This document shows positions 40,958-48,332 of a stretch of DNA of 51,294 nucleotides, one piece after another (the first letter of the stretch is position 1; every line of letters begins with the position of its first letter). The translations under genes were made by a program, and so were the position numbers. The notes under the pieces were generated by a model, which worked only from the letters and a program-made list of their open reading frames with translations, ran no database searches and had not been told where the DNA came from. The stretch spans positions 1-51,294 of the forward strand of contig JAKAFS010000018.1 of assembly GCA_021817825.1 (NCBI GenBank). The letters are read 5' to 3'. This DNA comes from Deltaproteobacteria bacterium. GTDB taxonomy: Bacteria > Desulfobacterota > Syntrophia > Syntrophales > UBA5619.

Positions 40958-43852
40958 ATGGGTTCCAGTCTACAGGAGCAACCTGTTGAGATTATCGGAA
41001 CAATCGATGAAATCACACGTGGAATTAATACAAAGGGAACGATAGTTTTTTGTGGCGCAGGTATTTCATACAATTCTGGTATACCCATTGTTAACCAGCT
41101 TATCCCTTACATACTTCTGACACTCTGTGCCTCAAAAGAGGAAATACACAAAATCGAAGAGGAGCTTAAAGATACCCATCATACTTCTGATGGGTTGGTT
41201 AAAAGTGTGAGTACGCTACTGGGAATATCAGAGCAGATAATCAATAAAGTGATGAATTCTTTGCCCTTTGAAGCATTTATTGAAATATTGTCACACAATG
41301 GCCGGATAGACAAGATATTCGATATTTATGATGCAGATAGCTACGCGCCTGTTCTACAGCCTAACGCCAATCACACCTTTCTGGCCAGGCTCGTTGCCGC
41401 GGAAAAGCTCCAAACGATTGTGACTACTAACTTCGATCAATTGATCGAAAAAGCCTTGCGAAACGAAGGGATGATACCGGAAAGAGACTATGATCTGCTG
41501 TATAGGGAAGAAGAGTTTGAAAAGATTGATTGGGCGCAAGATCGCATCCGCTTGATAAAGTTGCATGGGAGCATTCACGATAAACAGGCTATGGCTATAA
41601 CATTGAGCCAAGTGGCACGAAAAGGCTCATCAAAGGGCAGAGCAAGTATAATTCGCCGCGTTTACGAACAGGGTAACCACGAACAGGTGCTGATTTTGGG
41701 TTATAGCTGTTCGGACGTCTTCGATTTGTCGCCAGAGATTGAGGCGCTCAAAGGGAACTTGAAGGGGGTGTTCCTGATCCAACATTCTAGTGGCCAGAGT
41801 GTTGAGGACATTAAGAAAAGCGAGGAGAAAAACCCGTTCAAGTTATTTGAATACGGCAAAAGGCTTTACATGGATACAGATCACATAGTGAAAGCCTTGC
41901 AGGAATCAACTCTGCCTGAACCAGACAGTGTCGTTAAGTATAATATTGCCAACTGGAAAGAGAAGGTTGAGGGATGGAACGAAGAGTCCGCACAGAGTCA
42001 CGGAGAATCCTATAAATATGCTCTCCTCGCACAAATTTTTAATGCTATCACGGAGTGGCCGATAGAAATTAAGTTTTATGAGCGAAGCCTTGAAAGCGCA
42101 AAAGCAGACTCTGATAGCTGGGGCGAGGCGGCTGCAATTGAGAATATGGGGTCAGCCTATGCTGCCCTCGGCGAGTACAAAAGGGCAATCGAGCTCCATG
42201 AGCAAGCCCTCGAGATATTTCACCGCATTCAAGATGTGAAGGGCGAGACATCTGTACTCGTGAATATGGGGTCAGCTTATGCTGCCCTCGGTGAGTACAA
42301 AAGGGCAATCGAACTCTATGAGCAGGACCTCGAGATAGTCCGCCGTAGCGGAGATGCAAAAGGTGAAGCAGCGGTTCTAGTGAATATGGGCCCAGTCTAT
42401 GCCACTCTCGGTGAGTACAGAAAAGCGATTGAGCTCTATGAGCATGCTCTTGAAATATTCCGCCGGATCGGGGAAGTGAAGGGCGAGGCAACTGTCCTCT
42501 TAAATATGGGGCTAGGTTATGCCAATCTTGGTGAATACCGAAGGGCGATCGATTTGAGCGAGCAGGCTCTGACGATGGCCCGTTGCATTGGCGATGAGGC
42601 ATGCGAGGGAAATGCCCTTGGTAACATCGGGTTATTGTATATGCAGCTAGGCGAGCATAGACGGGCTATAGATTTCTACGATCAGCACCTGGTTATAGCG
42701 CGCCGCATCGGGGATGTGAGAGGCGAAGCAACTGATCTTGCGAATATGGGCTTTTCATATATGCAGATTGGAGAGTATCGTAGTGCGATTGACCATTACG
42801 AGCAGTCACTGGAAATAGCCCGTCGCATTGGCAATGTGAAGATTGAAGGAACTGTGCTCGCTAAAATGGGTGCAGCCTTAAACGACCTTGGCGAATACCA
42901 TAAGGCCATAGAACTCTCTGAGCAGGCCCTGGTGATAGCGCGTCACATCGGGGACTTGTCCGGTGAGGGAGTTGCTCTCGGAAACATCGGTTTGGCTCAT
43001 CTCAATCTTGGTGAACAACTAAGGGCAATCGAGTTTTACGAGCACAACCTGGAGATAGTCCAGCGCGTCGGTGATTTAGCCAGCCAGGGTGGCGCCTTCA
43101 GGGGTATGGGTATGGCTTATGCCAATCTTGGCGAGTATCAAAAGGCTATAGAGCTTTACGAACAGTCGCTGGAAATAGCTCGCCGCATCGGGTTTATGCA
43201 AGGTGAAGCGGCTTGTCTAGGGAATATGGGGCTGGTTCATGCCGCCCTTGGCGAATACCGAAAGGCAATTGGATTTTACGAGCAGTCACTGGAAATAGCC
43301 CGTCGCATCGAGAATCCAAAGGGCGAAGTGGACAACCTCACCAATATGGGCTCAGCTTATATGCAGCTCGGAGAGTATAGCATGGCAATTGAACATTGCG
43401 AGCAAGCCTTGGAGATAGCCCGCTGCATCGGGGACGTGCGGGGCGAAGGGAACAGTCTTGCGGGCTTAGGTTTATCCCATATGCAGCAGGGTGAGTATTG
43501 CAAGGCACTCGAGTTTTACGAACAGTCGCTGGCTATAGTCCGCCGTATCGGAAATGTGATGGGTGAAGGATCTATACTTGATAATATGGGGTTTTCCTAT
43601 ATGCGGCGTGGTGAGTATCACAAGGCACTCGAGTTTTACGAGCAATCGCTGGAGATAGCCCGCCGTATCGGGAATAAGCATAGCGAGGGGATCGTGCTCC
43701 GGAACTTGGGCATCGCTTATTCACACCTCGATATGAAAAGCAGGGCTCATGAATGTTTTACAAAGAGCAAGGCTATTTTCAGAGAACTGAAACTTCCGCA
43801 CATGGTGGAGGAAGTTGATGAGGTGATGCAAACAGCGCATAATATCCTATGA
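40958..43852 (+). CDS. SIR2-TPR protein, probable NAD-consuming defence effector
   Basis: 964 residues from ATG 40958 (an upstream TTG at 40937 is possible). The N-terminal SIR2 domain (about 25-330) has VFCGAGISYNSGIP (GAG 33-35), TTNFDQLI (156-163), KLHGSIHD (His203) and LILGYSCSDVFDLSPE. A linker leads to 14 TPRs of exactly 40 residues (389-948), consensus MG.AY..LGEY.KAIE.YEQ.LEIARRIGD. SIR2 domains in prokaryotic defence deplete NAD on infection, and TPRs usually sense or assemble. The gene is AT-richer than its neighbours and stands alone among toxin-antitoxin genes. Defence function is inferred. Confidence 0.85.
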   Translation: MGSSLQEQPVEIIGTIDEITRGINTKGTIVFCGAGISYNSGIPIVNQLIPYILLTLCASKEEIHKIEEELKDTHHTSDGLVKSVSTLLGISEQIINKVMNSLPFEAFIEILSHNGRIDKIFDIYDADSYAPVLQPNANHTFLARLVAAEKLQTIVTTNFDQLIEKALRNEGMIPERDYDLLYREEEFEKIDWAQDRIRLIKLHGSIHDKQAMAITLSQVARKGSSKGRASIIRRVYEQGNHEQVLILGYSCSDVFDLSPEIEALKGNLKGVFLIQHSSGQSVEDIKKSEEKNPFKLFEYGKRLYMDTDHIVKALQESTLPEPDSVVKYNIANWKEKVEGWNEESAQSHGESYKYALLAQIFNAITEWPIEIKFYERSLESAKADSDSWGEAAAIENMGSAYAALGEYKRAIELHEQALEIFHRIQDVKGETSVLVNMGSAYAALGEYKRAIELYEQDLEIVRRSGDAKGEAAVLVNMGPVYATLGEYRKAIELYEHALEIFRRIGEVKGEATVLLNMGLGYANLGEYRRAIDLSEQALTMARCIGDEACEGNALGNIGLLYMQLGEHRRAIDFYDQHLVIARRIGDVRGEATDLANMGFSYMQIGEYRSAIDHYEQSLEIARRIGNVKIEGTVLAKMGAALNDLGEYHKAIELSEQALVIARHIGDLSGEGVALGNIGLAHLNLGEQLRAIEFYEHNLEIVQRVGDLASQGGAFRGMGMAYANLGEYQKAIELYEQSLEIARRIGFMQGEAACLGNMGLVHAALGEYRKAIGFYEQSLEIARRIENPKGEVDNLTNMGSAYMQLGEYSMAIEHCEQALEIARCIGDVRGEGNSLAGLGLSHMQQGEYCKALEFYEQSLAIVRRIGNVMGEGSILDNMGFSYMRRGEYHKALEFYEQSLEIARRIGNKHSEGIVLRNLGIAYSHLDMKSRAHECFTKSKAIFRELKLPHMVEEVDEVMQTAHNIL
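42122..43801 (+). repeat. 14 tandem 120-bp coding repeats (TPR array of the SIR2 gene)
   Basis: Fourteen in-phase 120-bp units with no insertion or deletion. Neighbouring units differ enough (for example units 7-9) that the array is not freshly expanded, but short stretches such as GAGTATCANAAGG and GAGATAGCCCGCCG recur closely. Confidence 0.9.
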
Positions 43853-44049
43853 AAGTAGTTTGTATTCTTTATCTTTAACCGCAAGCAGATTGATAACTTT
43901 TAAGGATATGACTTTTTCAGCTTCAACGGCAGCAATCGGGGACAGGCACACATTTTTCACATCTTATATTTGTCTGTTTACTCCACTGAAATCAGCTGGT
44001 TATTCCCTGCCGTCCAGGCACGCAACAATGCAGAAAAGGAGCATGTCAC

Positions 44050-44217
44050 ATGACAAAATCCGATTTAATTCCCCGTGTGGCGGTGTTCGAAGGAAAACAA
44101 ATTCGTAAAATTATGCATTTGGACGAATGGTGGTTTTCCATCATTGATATTGTAGAAGTCCCACCGGCAGCAACCTGCCAAAGCGATATTGGAGTGATCT
44201 CAGGCGTAAACTGGTGC
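44050..44217 (+). pseudogene. frameshifted, truncated Bro-N antirepressor-like gene
   Basis: ATG 44050 follows AAAGGAG. Residues 1-37 (VAVFEGKQIRKIMHLDEWWF, SIIDIVEV) match the start of Bro-N/antirepressor proteins. The continuation TGSNLPKRYWSDLRRKLV is found only in another plus-strand frame from about 44161, so a single-base loss near 44157-44162 breaks the gene. Homology then stops around 44217. Bro-N proteins are typical phage regulators, so this is prophage debris. The preceding gap (43853-44049) holds a 31-bp sequence (43933) partly repeated at 48231. Confidence 0.6.
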
Positions 44218-44220
44218 ATG

Positions 44221-44481
44221 CTAATTTACTGTATATTCCTTCCATGGGATTGCACTTACTGGGACATTTGCCAGAAAACGTGAAAGGTCCTGCCTGCCAT
44301 AATATTCCGGTGTACCTCTATGATCCTGAGCCATCAGAACGATGGGGATGCCAGGAAAGATTGGCTGAAAGCTTTTTATTGCTTTATTTGCTTCGATTCT
44401 GTTGTCGACAAATGGCTTTTTTACAATCACAACTGCGAACGTTACACCTTGTTCTTTTATCAATGCCCCTTGAAATCTCAT
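44221..44481 (-). CDS. conserved-looking hypothetical protein (86 aa)
   Basis: Start set at ATG 44481, six bases after GGAGG. The sequence GALIKEQGVTFAVVIVKKPF, ANKAIKSFQPIFPGIPIVLM and YGRQDLSRFLANVPVSAIPW alternates strands and helices like a real small alpha/beta protein, and I believe similar proteins occur in other deltaproteobacteria. Function unknown. Its 3' end abuts the broken Bro-N gene on the other strand. Confidence 0.65.
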   Translation of the reverse strand: MRFQGALIKEQGVTFAVVIVKKPFVDNRIEANKAIKSFQPIFPGIPIVLMAQDHRGTPEYYGRQDLSRFLANVPVSAIPWKEYTVN

Positions 44482-44624
44482 GTCAAACCTCCAATAAGTG
44501 GATGACTTTATGCGGGAGTCCAAATTTCATGCACAACTACACTTGACCGGCAAAATGATTGATCATCATGGTTATCAAATTATGATGCTCTTGAGATTCG
44601 TAGGATTTCTTTGCATTATCTTTC

Positions 44625-44798
44625 CTATTTTTCTTTCCGAACGCCTTTGAAAGGTTTTTCATCGGCTTTCTGATCAATAAACCTTCCGTTATCTGTATCT
44701 CTTTTGGTCCAGCGATCATTTTTAGGATTGTATGTCTGTGAGCGGTCTGTTACTTGCCCGTGCCTGTGACCATCTCCAGAAGGTGGATTCTTTGCCAT
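44625..44798 (-). CDS. small conserved hypothetical protein (57 aa)
   Basis: ATG 44798 is preceded by AGGAGATAAAC. The protein is hydrophilic with SGDGHRHGQVTDRSQTYNPK, NDRWTKRD, NGRFIDQKAD and a C-terminal KPFKGVRKEK. This pattern (a repeated short charged protein with NPKNDRWTKRD) is one I recognise as a widespread small protein of unknown function, often near mobile genes. It ends about 140 bp right of the 86-aa gene. Confidence 0.7.
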   Translation of the reverse strand: MAKNPPSGDGHRHGQVTDRSQTYNPKNDRWTKRDTDNGRFIDQKADEKPFKGVRKEK

Positions 44799-44815
44799 GT
44801 TTATCTCCTTTCTTG

Positions 44816-45673
44816 TTATCTGCCGTTTTGGACTGCCAACGTAAGGACATAGTGAGTATTAAAAAAGCATTCCGCCCTGAACTCACGAAGATTGTCCTGC
44901 AAATCATTGAAACCATATTCAAAGCTGCCGACTAGCCCGCCTTTTCTTTTTAAAATATTGGAATTCACCATCGTCACTAAAGATTCAGCATCAATCTCAC
45001 TGAATTTACGCAAATAGGAGGGAGAATATACCAAGTGTCTACAAGCAGAAGGCTGGTCAGGTGGAATGTCTAACCACCCAGGCGTACTGACCATCATTAG
45101 CATAGGGATATCATGGGTAAATTCAACGTATCTCCGCAGTGTCGTTACCAGCGATTTTTTATAACGTTTCTTGAGTAAGTCTACGCTTGACCATTCAGGG
45201 GGCGTATCCAGTGCTTCTTGGGTGAATGCTTTACCAGCAAACATTAAAGCCGAAGCTCCATAATTGGCTTCGCTTTCCAATATTTCTTGGTAGTCAGGAT
45301 CTAAAGTTTGGGCCGTATCACCCAGGAAAAAAGCTCTATGCCAATTTAGAATTGTGTGGGTTGTGTCGTGAAAGGATGCCCAATCCCGTTTCGGGGCCGG
45401 CAAGGATTTGTCAACCAGAATAAGTTCTTCATCCGGCATCCAAATTGCGGAAAGATTAATTTTCTCTTTTAATTGCTTTAGCCTTACCCCACCTACTTTA
45501 ATTTTATGTAAACATCTCTGTAGTAACGAGGGGTCGTCGAGATCATAAAAATTTCGATGTATTTTGAGGCATTCCAATATATCCTCAATTTGGACAGGTG
45601 GCTTCGTAATCCCTGCATCTTTAAGGACCGTTAATACGCGCTTGTCAATTTCCTTGCGAGTTTGATCATTCAT
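44816..45673 (-). CDS. ImmA/IrrE-like zinc metallopeptidase, third gene of a HigBA-type operon
   Basis: 285 residues. The metal site is FHDTTHTIL (His102, His106) with downstream Glu in ILESEANYGA (Glu133/135), an H-D-x-x-H variant of HExxH in which Asp replaces the catalytic Glu. An N-terminal helical region precedes KINLSAIWMPDEELILVDKS. ImmA/IrrE proteases cleave Xre-type repressors in mobile elements. It overlaps the upstream XRE gene by 4 bp, so the repressor is its likely substrate. The Asp substitution leaves activity uncertain. Confidence 0.8.
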   Translation of the reverse strand: MNDQTRKEIDKRVLTVLKDAGITKPPVQIEDILECLKIHRNFYDLDDPSLLQRCLHKIKVGGVRLKQLKEKINLSAIWMPDEELILVDKSLPAPKRDWASFHDTTHTILNWHRAFFLGDTAQTLDPDYQEILESEANYGASALMFAGKAFTQEALDTPPEWSSVDLLKKRYKKSLVTTLRRYVEFTHDIPMLMMVSTPGWLDIPPDQPSACRHLVYSPSYLRKFSEIDAESLVTMVNSNILKRKGGLVGSFEYGFNDLQDNLREFRAECFFNTHYVLTLAVQNGR

Positions 45674-46356
45674 TCAGACGAATTTATCTCCTCCCTTAGA
45701 AATTTTACAAACTCATCTAGCATCTTCCGCTCATCGGGTTCTAATTTGGAAAAGGATTCTGATTGAGCGGCAAATTTTGAAGCGTATTCCACAATATTGT
45801 TGTGATTTGGTTTAATTGCTCCAACTAATATCGCTATCTTTTGTTGGGGTATCTTATAGAATTCCGAGATCTTATATAACGTCAGCGGTGATGGCTTATA
45901 TGAAAGATCCCGCTCAATGGCTATAGCTTCTTCCTTATCAATTCCGGCTTTCTTCACAAATTGGTCAATAGTCCAGCCGCTCTCTAAACGCAGTTTTTTC
46001 ATGAGTTCGCCGAAGGCATAGCGCAACGTGGTAACTTTGGGATCATCCTTCTTTAAAGTTACATTGAGCCGACAACTCAAGGCCTTGGCGATCCGCTGTA
46101 GCATGGTCAAGGAATGACCATCATAATCAGCATCTTCTAAGCGACTGATAACGGACTGAGTTGTTTCAACCAATTCGGCCAGTTCGCCTTGGGATAATCC
46201 TGCATCCTTCCGCAACTCATAAATTGACCTAGCCACTTGTGCGTTGACTCGCTCCCGCTCTAAGGAAGCCTCACGCGCGGGTTCTTTTTTGATATAGCGA
46301 TTATGGAGAATCTTAACTGCATTATTTTCTTTCGTCGTCATTGTCGTCGTCTTCAT
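45670..46356 (-). CDS. XRE-family DNA-binding antitoxin/repressor
   Basis: 228 residues. The helix-turn-helix is at about 48-80 (KDAGLSQGELAELVETTQSV, then ISRLEDADYDGHSLTMLQRI). A second helical repeat with HTH-like spacing (LRLESGWTIDQFVKKAGIDKEE) at about 120-145 and an extended C-terminus make it about twice the size of HigA antitoxins. It lies between the HigB-like toxin and the protease gene with 4-bp overlaps on both sides, so it is both antitoxin and operon repressor by inference. The palindrome in the promoter at 46755 is its probable operator. Confidence 0.87.
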   Translation of the reverse strand: MKTTTMTTKENNAVKILHNRYIKKEPAREASLERERVNAQVARSIYELRKDAGLSQGELAELVETTQSVISRLEDADYDGHSLTMLQRIAKALSCRLNVTLKKDDPKVTTLRYAFGELMKKLRLESGWTIDQFVKKAGIDKEEAIAIERDLSYKPSPLTLYKISEFYKIPQQKIAILVGAIKPNHNNIVEYASKFAAQSESFSKLEPDERKMLDEFVKFLREEINSSE

Positions 46357-46730
46357 GATATTTCTTCCTCATGCTCATAAGTGTGTCGTTGAGGATTGAG
46401 TTTGAACATTTCTAGCCTTTTTAAAGCCAGTTCAATATCTTTGTCGGGCACCTCACTTTCTTTTTTTAATCCATGAGATATTATGGCCATGTTCTCACAA
46501 AAGAAATAGAGGATTCTATATTGAATGCTTCTATGCGCTACGCGTAATTCATAAATGCCATCCCTTAGCAAATCTGCTTCTGGACGGCGTAACTCATATC
46601 CCATTTCTCCCAAACGTTCTATTTTGACGATACATTTGTCCTGAACTTTAGATGACTGGACGTCCAGCCACTTCAGCAGAGGAGCGGTTCCATTGGTATC
46701 CATAAAAATAATGACCGTTGTTCGGGGCAT
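46353..46730 (-). CDS. HigB/Gp49-like RelE-superfamily toxin
   Basis: 125 residues. MDTNGTAPLLKWLDVQSSKV, RRPEADLLRDGIYELRVAHR and YRILYFFCENMAIISHGLKK are the Gp49-like HigB core: an exposed Arg and an aromatic residue precede the GLKK segment. First gene of the operon, with AAGGAGA upstream of ATG 46730. HigB toxins are ribosome-dependent mRNA nucleases. The toxin-first order is typical of HigBA. Confidence 0.88.
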   Translation of the reverse strand: MPRTTVIIFMDTNGTAPLLKWLDVQSSKVQDKCIVKIERLGEMGYELRRPEADLLRDGIYELRVAHRSIQYRILYFFCENMAIISHGLKKESEVPDKDIELALKRLEMFKLNPQRHTYEHEEEIS

Positions 46731-46750
46731 CCCTTTTCTCCTTGGGGGGA

Positions 46751-46779
46751 CTTGTATCGCAATATTGCGATATTGTCAA
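46751..46779 (-). promoter_or_regulatory. promoter with embedded operator of the HigB-HigA-ImmA operon
   Basis: On the minus strand: -35 TTGACA (46779-46774), 17-bp spacer, -10 TACAAG (46756-46751). An 18-bp perfect palindrome TATCGCAATATTGCGATA (46755-46772) fills the spacer and touches the -10, so a bound repressor would block polymerase. The leader to ATG 46730 would be only about 15 nt. Confidence 0.7.
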
Positions 46780-46782
46780 GCG

Positions 46783-46822
46783 TTTTTTTAGCACTACTCT
46801 GATCAGAGCTGTGCTAAAAAAA
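46783..46822. other. 40-bp near-perfect palindrome upstream of the toxin operon
   Basis: Arms TTTTTTTAGCAC (46783-46794) and GTGCTAAAAAAA (46811-46822), with central palindrome CTCTGATCAGAG; only two positions per arm mismatch. It could be a bidirectional terminator (T-run on both strands) or a second regulator site. Confidence 0.6.
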
Positions 46823-46942
46823 TACAACAATATATGACACTATTAATGCGCTATATGTATGGACCGGAGATACCAGAGAGGGATTTGCCGATATCGGGCA
46901 TGCTGGTTAAATGCCAGAGAATAATGGATAGTTATTGCAGAA

Positions 46943-47149
46943 TCATTCAGAGAGGTACTCCTTATACCCTTCCGTTGTCCACCATAAATGCTGCGGTGTC
47001 GGCCTGCCTTTCATCTTTCCCGGGACGCCGAGGACCAGGGAATAGTCGGGCACCTTCATCCCCTGTCCCACCACGCAGCCGGCCCCGATCATGCAATGGT
47101 CGCCGATTTGGGCATCGAGGAGCACCGTGGAGGTGTTGCGGCCATTTTG
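46943..47149 (-). pseudogene. 3' remnant of a hexapeptide-repeat acyltransferase-like gene
   Basis: A minus-strand frame without start (stop codon at 47150-47152) encodes NTSTVLLDAQIGDHCMIGAG, VPDYSLVLGVPGKMKGRPTP and QHLWWTTEGYKEYLSE. That is the last coils and C-terminus of a left-handed beta-helix (gamma carbonic anhydrase/acyltransferase-like) protein. A second fragment of the same motif lies at 49478. The flanking 46823-46942 and 47150-47312 show nothing else. Confidence 0.65.
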
Positions 47150-47312
47150 TCAGCATCGGAAAGAGGGATCAAGGGTTTTTCTGGGTGACATGCAAATCTG
47201 TTTTCATAGGAAACGATGTCTGGTACAATTCGGTCACAGCGCCACCCCATTGCATTACTGGACTTTTGTGGGAAACGGTTTAATGGGCAGCCTTTGAGAG
47301 AAAGGGTATAAA

Positions 47313-47975
47313 ATGACTGAGACTGGCCGTTACGACGTATCCGGGTTAGTTGAGGCACAATATCAACCGGGCTCCCGCGGTCGCGTCCTGCGCAATCTCC
47401 TGGGAATTTCCGGTAAACGCTTGATGGACGAGACGGAGGCAAGAGAGCAGAAACGGGCGCTGAAGGATATCTTGTCCATTTACAGTTCACAGCATCGTTT
47501 CACCGCTGATGATATCTGTCGGATACACAAGGTATGGCTGGGCGGAATTTATGAATGGGCCGGGCAATATCGACAGGTCAATGTGACGAAAGGGACCTTT
47601 CCCTTTGCCGCTGCGGCAAGGATTCCCCATTTGATGGCAGCCTTGGAAAAGGAGGCCCTGAAGCGATTTACGCCCTGCCTGTTTGAAACGGAGCCGGAAG
47701 TCGTTCATGCCCTTGCCGTCGTGCACACGGAACTGGTTCTTATTCATCCCTTCCGGGAAGGTAACGGCCGTGTGGCCCGCATGCTGTCCATCGTGATGGC
47801 TGCGCAAGCCGGCTTACCGCCTCTGGATTTCAGCCATCTGAAAGGGCGATACAAAGAGGGATACTTCCGGGCAGTGCAAGCAGGGATGGATTATGATTAC
47901 AAACCGATGGAGAAGGTGTTCACTGGTGTGATCGAGAAGACTTTGACGCAGAGCGGGAAACCCGGACTTTCTTGA
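47313..47975 (+). CDS. Fic-family protein (AMPylating toxin-like)
   Basis: 220 residues with the canonical catalytic loop HPFREGNGRVAR (His145 to Arg156). The FGG-like flap segment TKGTFPFAAAARIPHLM precedes it and GIYEWAGQYR sits where this family has its conserved W-A-G. Fic enzymes transfer AMP from ATP to target proteins. There is no intrinsic inhibitory [ST]-x3-E-[GN] helix in the protein; such a motif is found in the small protein encoded convergently over its 3' end. The gene lies inside a region bounded by two fragments of a hexapeptide gene. Confidence 0.93.
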   Translation: MTETGRYDVSGLVEAQYQPGSRGRVLRNLLGISGKRLMDETEAREQKRALKDILSIYSSQHRFTADDICRIHKVWLGGIYEWAGQYRQVNVTKGTFPFAAAARIPHLMAALEKEALKRFTPCLFETEPEVVHALAVVHTELVLIHPFREGNGRVARMLSIVMAAQAGLPPLDFSHLKGRYKEGYFRAVQAGMDYDYKPMEKVFTGVIEKTLTQSGKPGLS

Positions 47976-48129
47976 CCTTCTCTTTGACCCCGAGTGCACG
48001 ACAGGCAGCGGTTCGCACTCCTTCAATGGCCGATGAGGATACCACAGAGCGATTGAGCCAAACATCGCATTCCGCTGCGTCTTGGAGGTAGGGATTCGTT
48101 TTGATTAAGGGAAGTGATTTCTTTCGCAT
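47920..48129 (-). CDS. small Fic-inhibitor-like protein (candidate antitoxin), convergent with fic
   Basis: 69 residues; ATG 48129 preceded by GGAGG at 6-base spacing. The sequence LPLIKTNPYLQDAAE and RSVVSSSAIEGVR contains Ser32-x3-Glu36-Gly37, the [ST]-x3-E-[GN] inhibitory motif whose Glu blocks ATP positioning in Fic enzymes. Known class I antitoxins (VbhA, FicA) are encoded upstream of fic in the same direction. Here the gene is on the opposite strand and overlaps the fic 3' end by 56 bp. The C-terminal 20 basic residues (KVKKVRVSRSASKSSRSHQ) may be only a by-product of that overlap. Confidence 0.7.
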   Translation of the reverse strand: MRKKSLPLIKTNPYLQDAAECDVWLNRSVVSSSAIEGVRTAACRALGVKEKVKKVRVSRSASKSSRSHQ

Positions 48130-48332
48130 CGTGGCCTCCGTTCCTTAAAAGATTACAAACCAAGACTACATGATTTTATTAGAGAAGACAACACTTTGTT
48201 TATTGCGCTGTGACCCGGAATGGATAGGAGTAATCGGGGACGACTTTTCACATCTTAATATTAGTCGATTATTTATGGTCCTGCCTATTTTTTGAGAGTA
48301 CTGGCGGTGATGAATAGATCCGAACAAAACGG

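Noticed and set aside
42122..43801. Regular 120-bp spaced repeats suggestive of a CRISPR-like array
   Set aside because: Repeats and intervening sequence are both coding and in phase, giving 14 TPR units; there are no short identical repeats with unique spacers.
46834..47283. 149-codon plus-strand frame between the toxin operon and fic
   Set aside because: It is opposite the hexapeptide-gene remnant, whose minus-strand reading gives clear homology-like motifs; the plus-strand translation does not.
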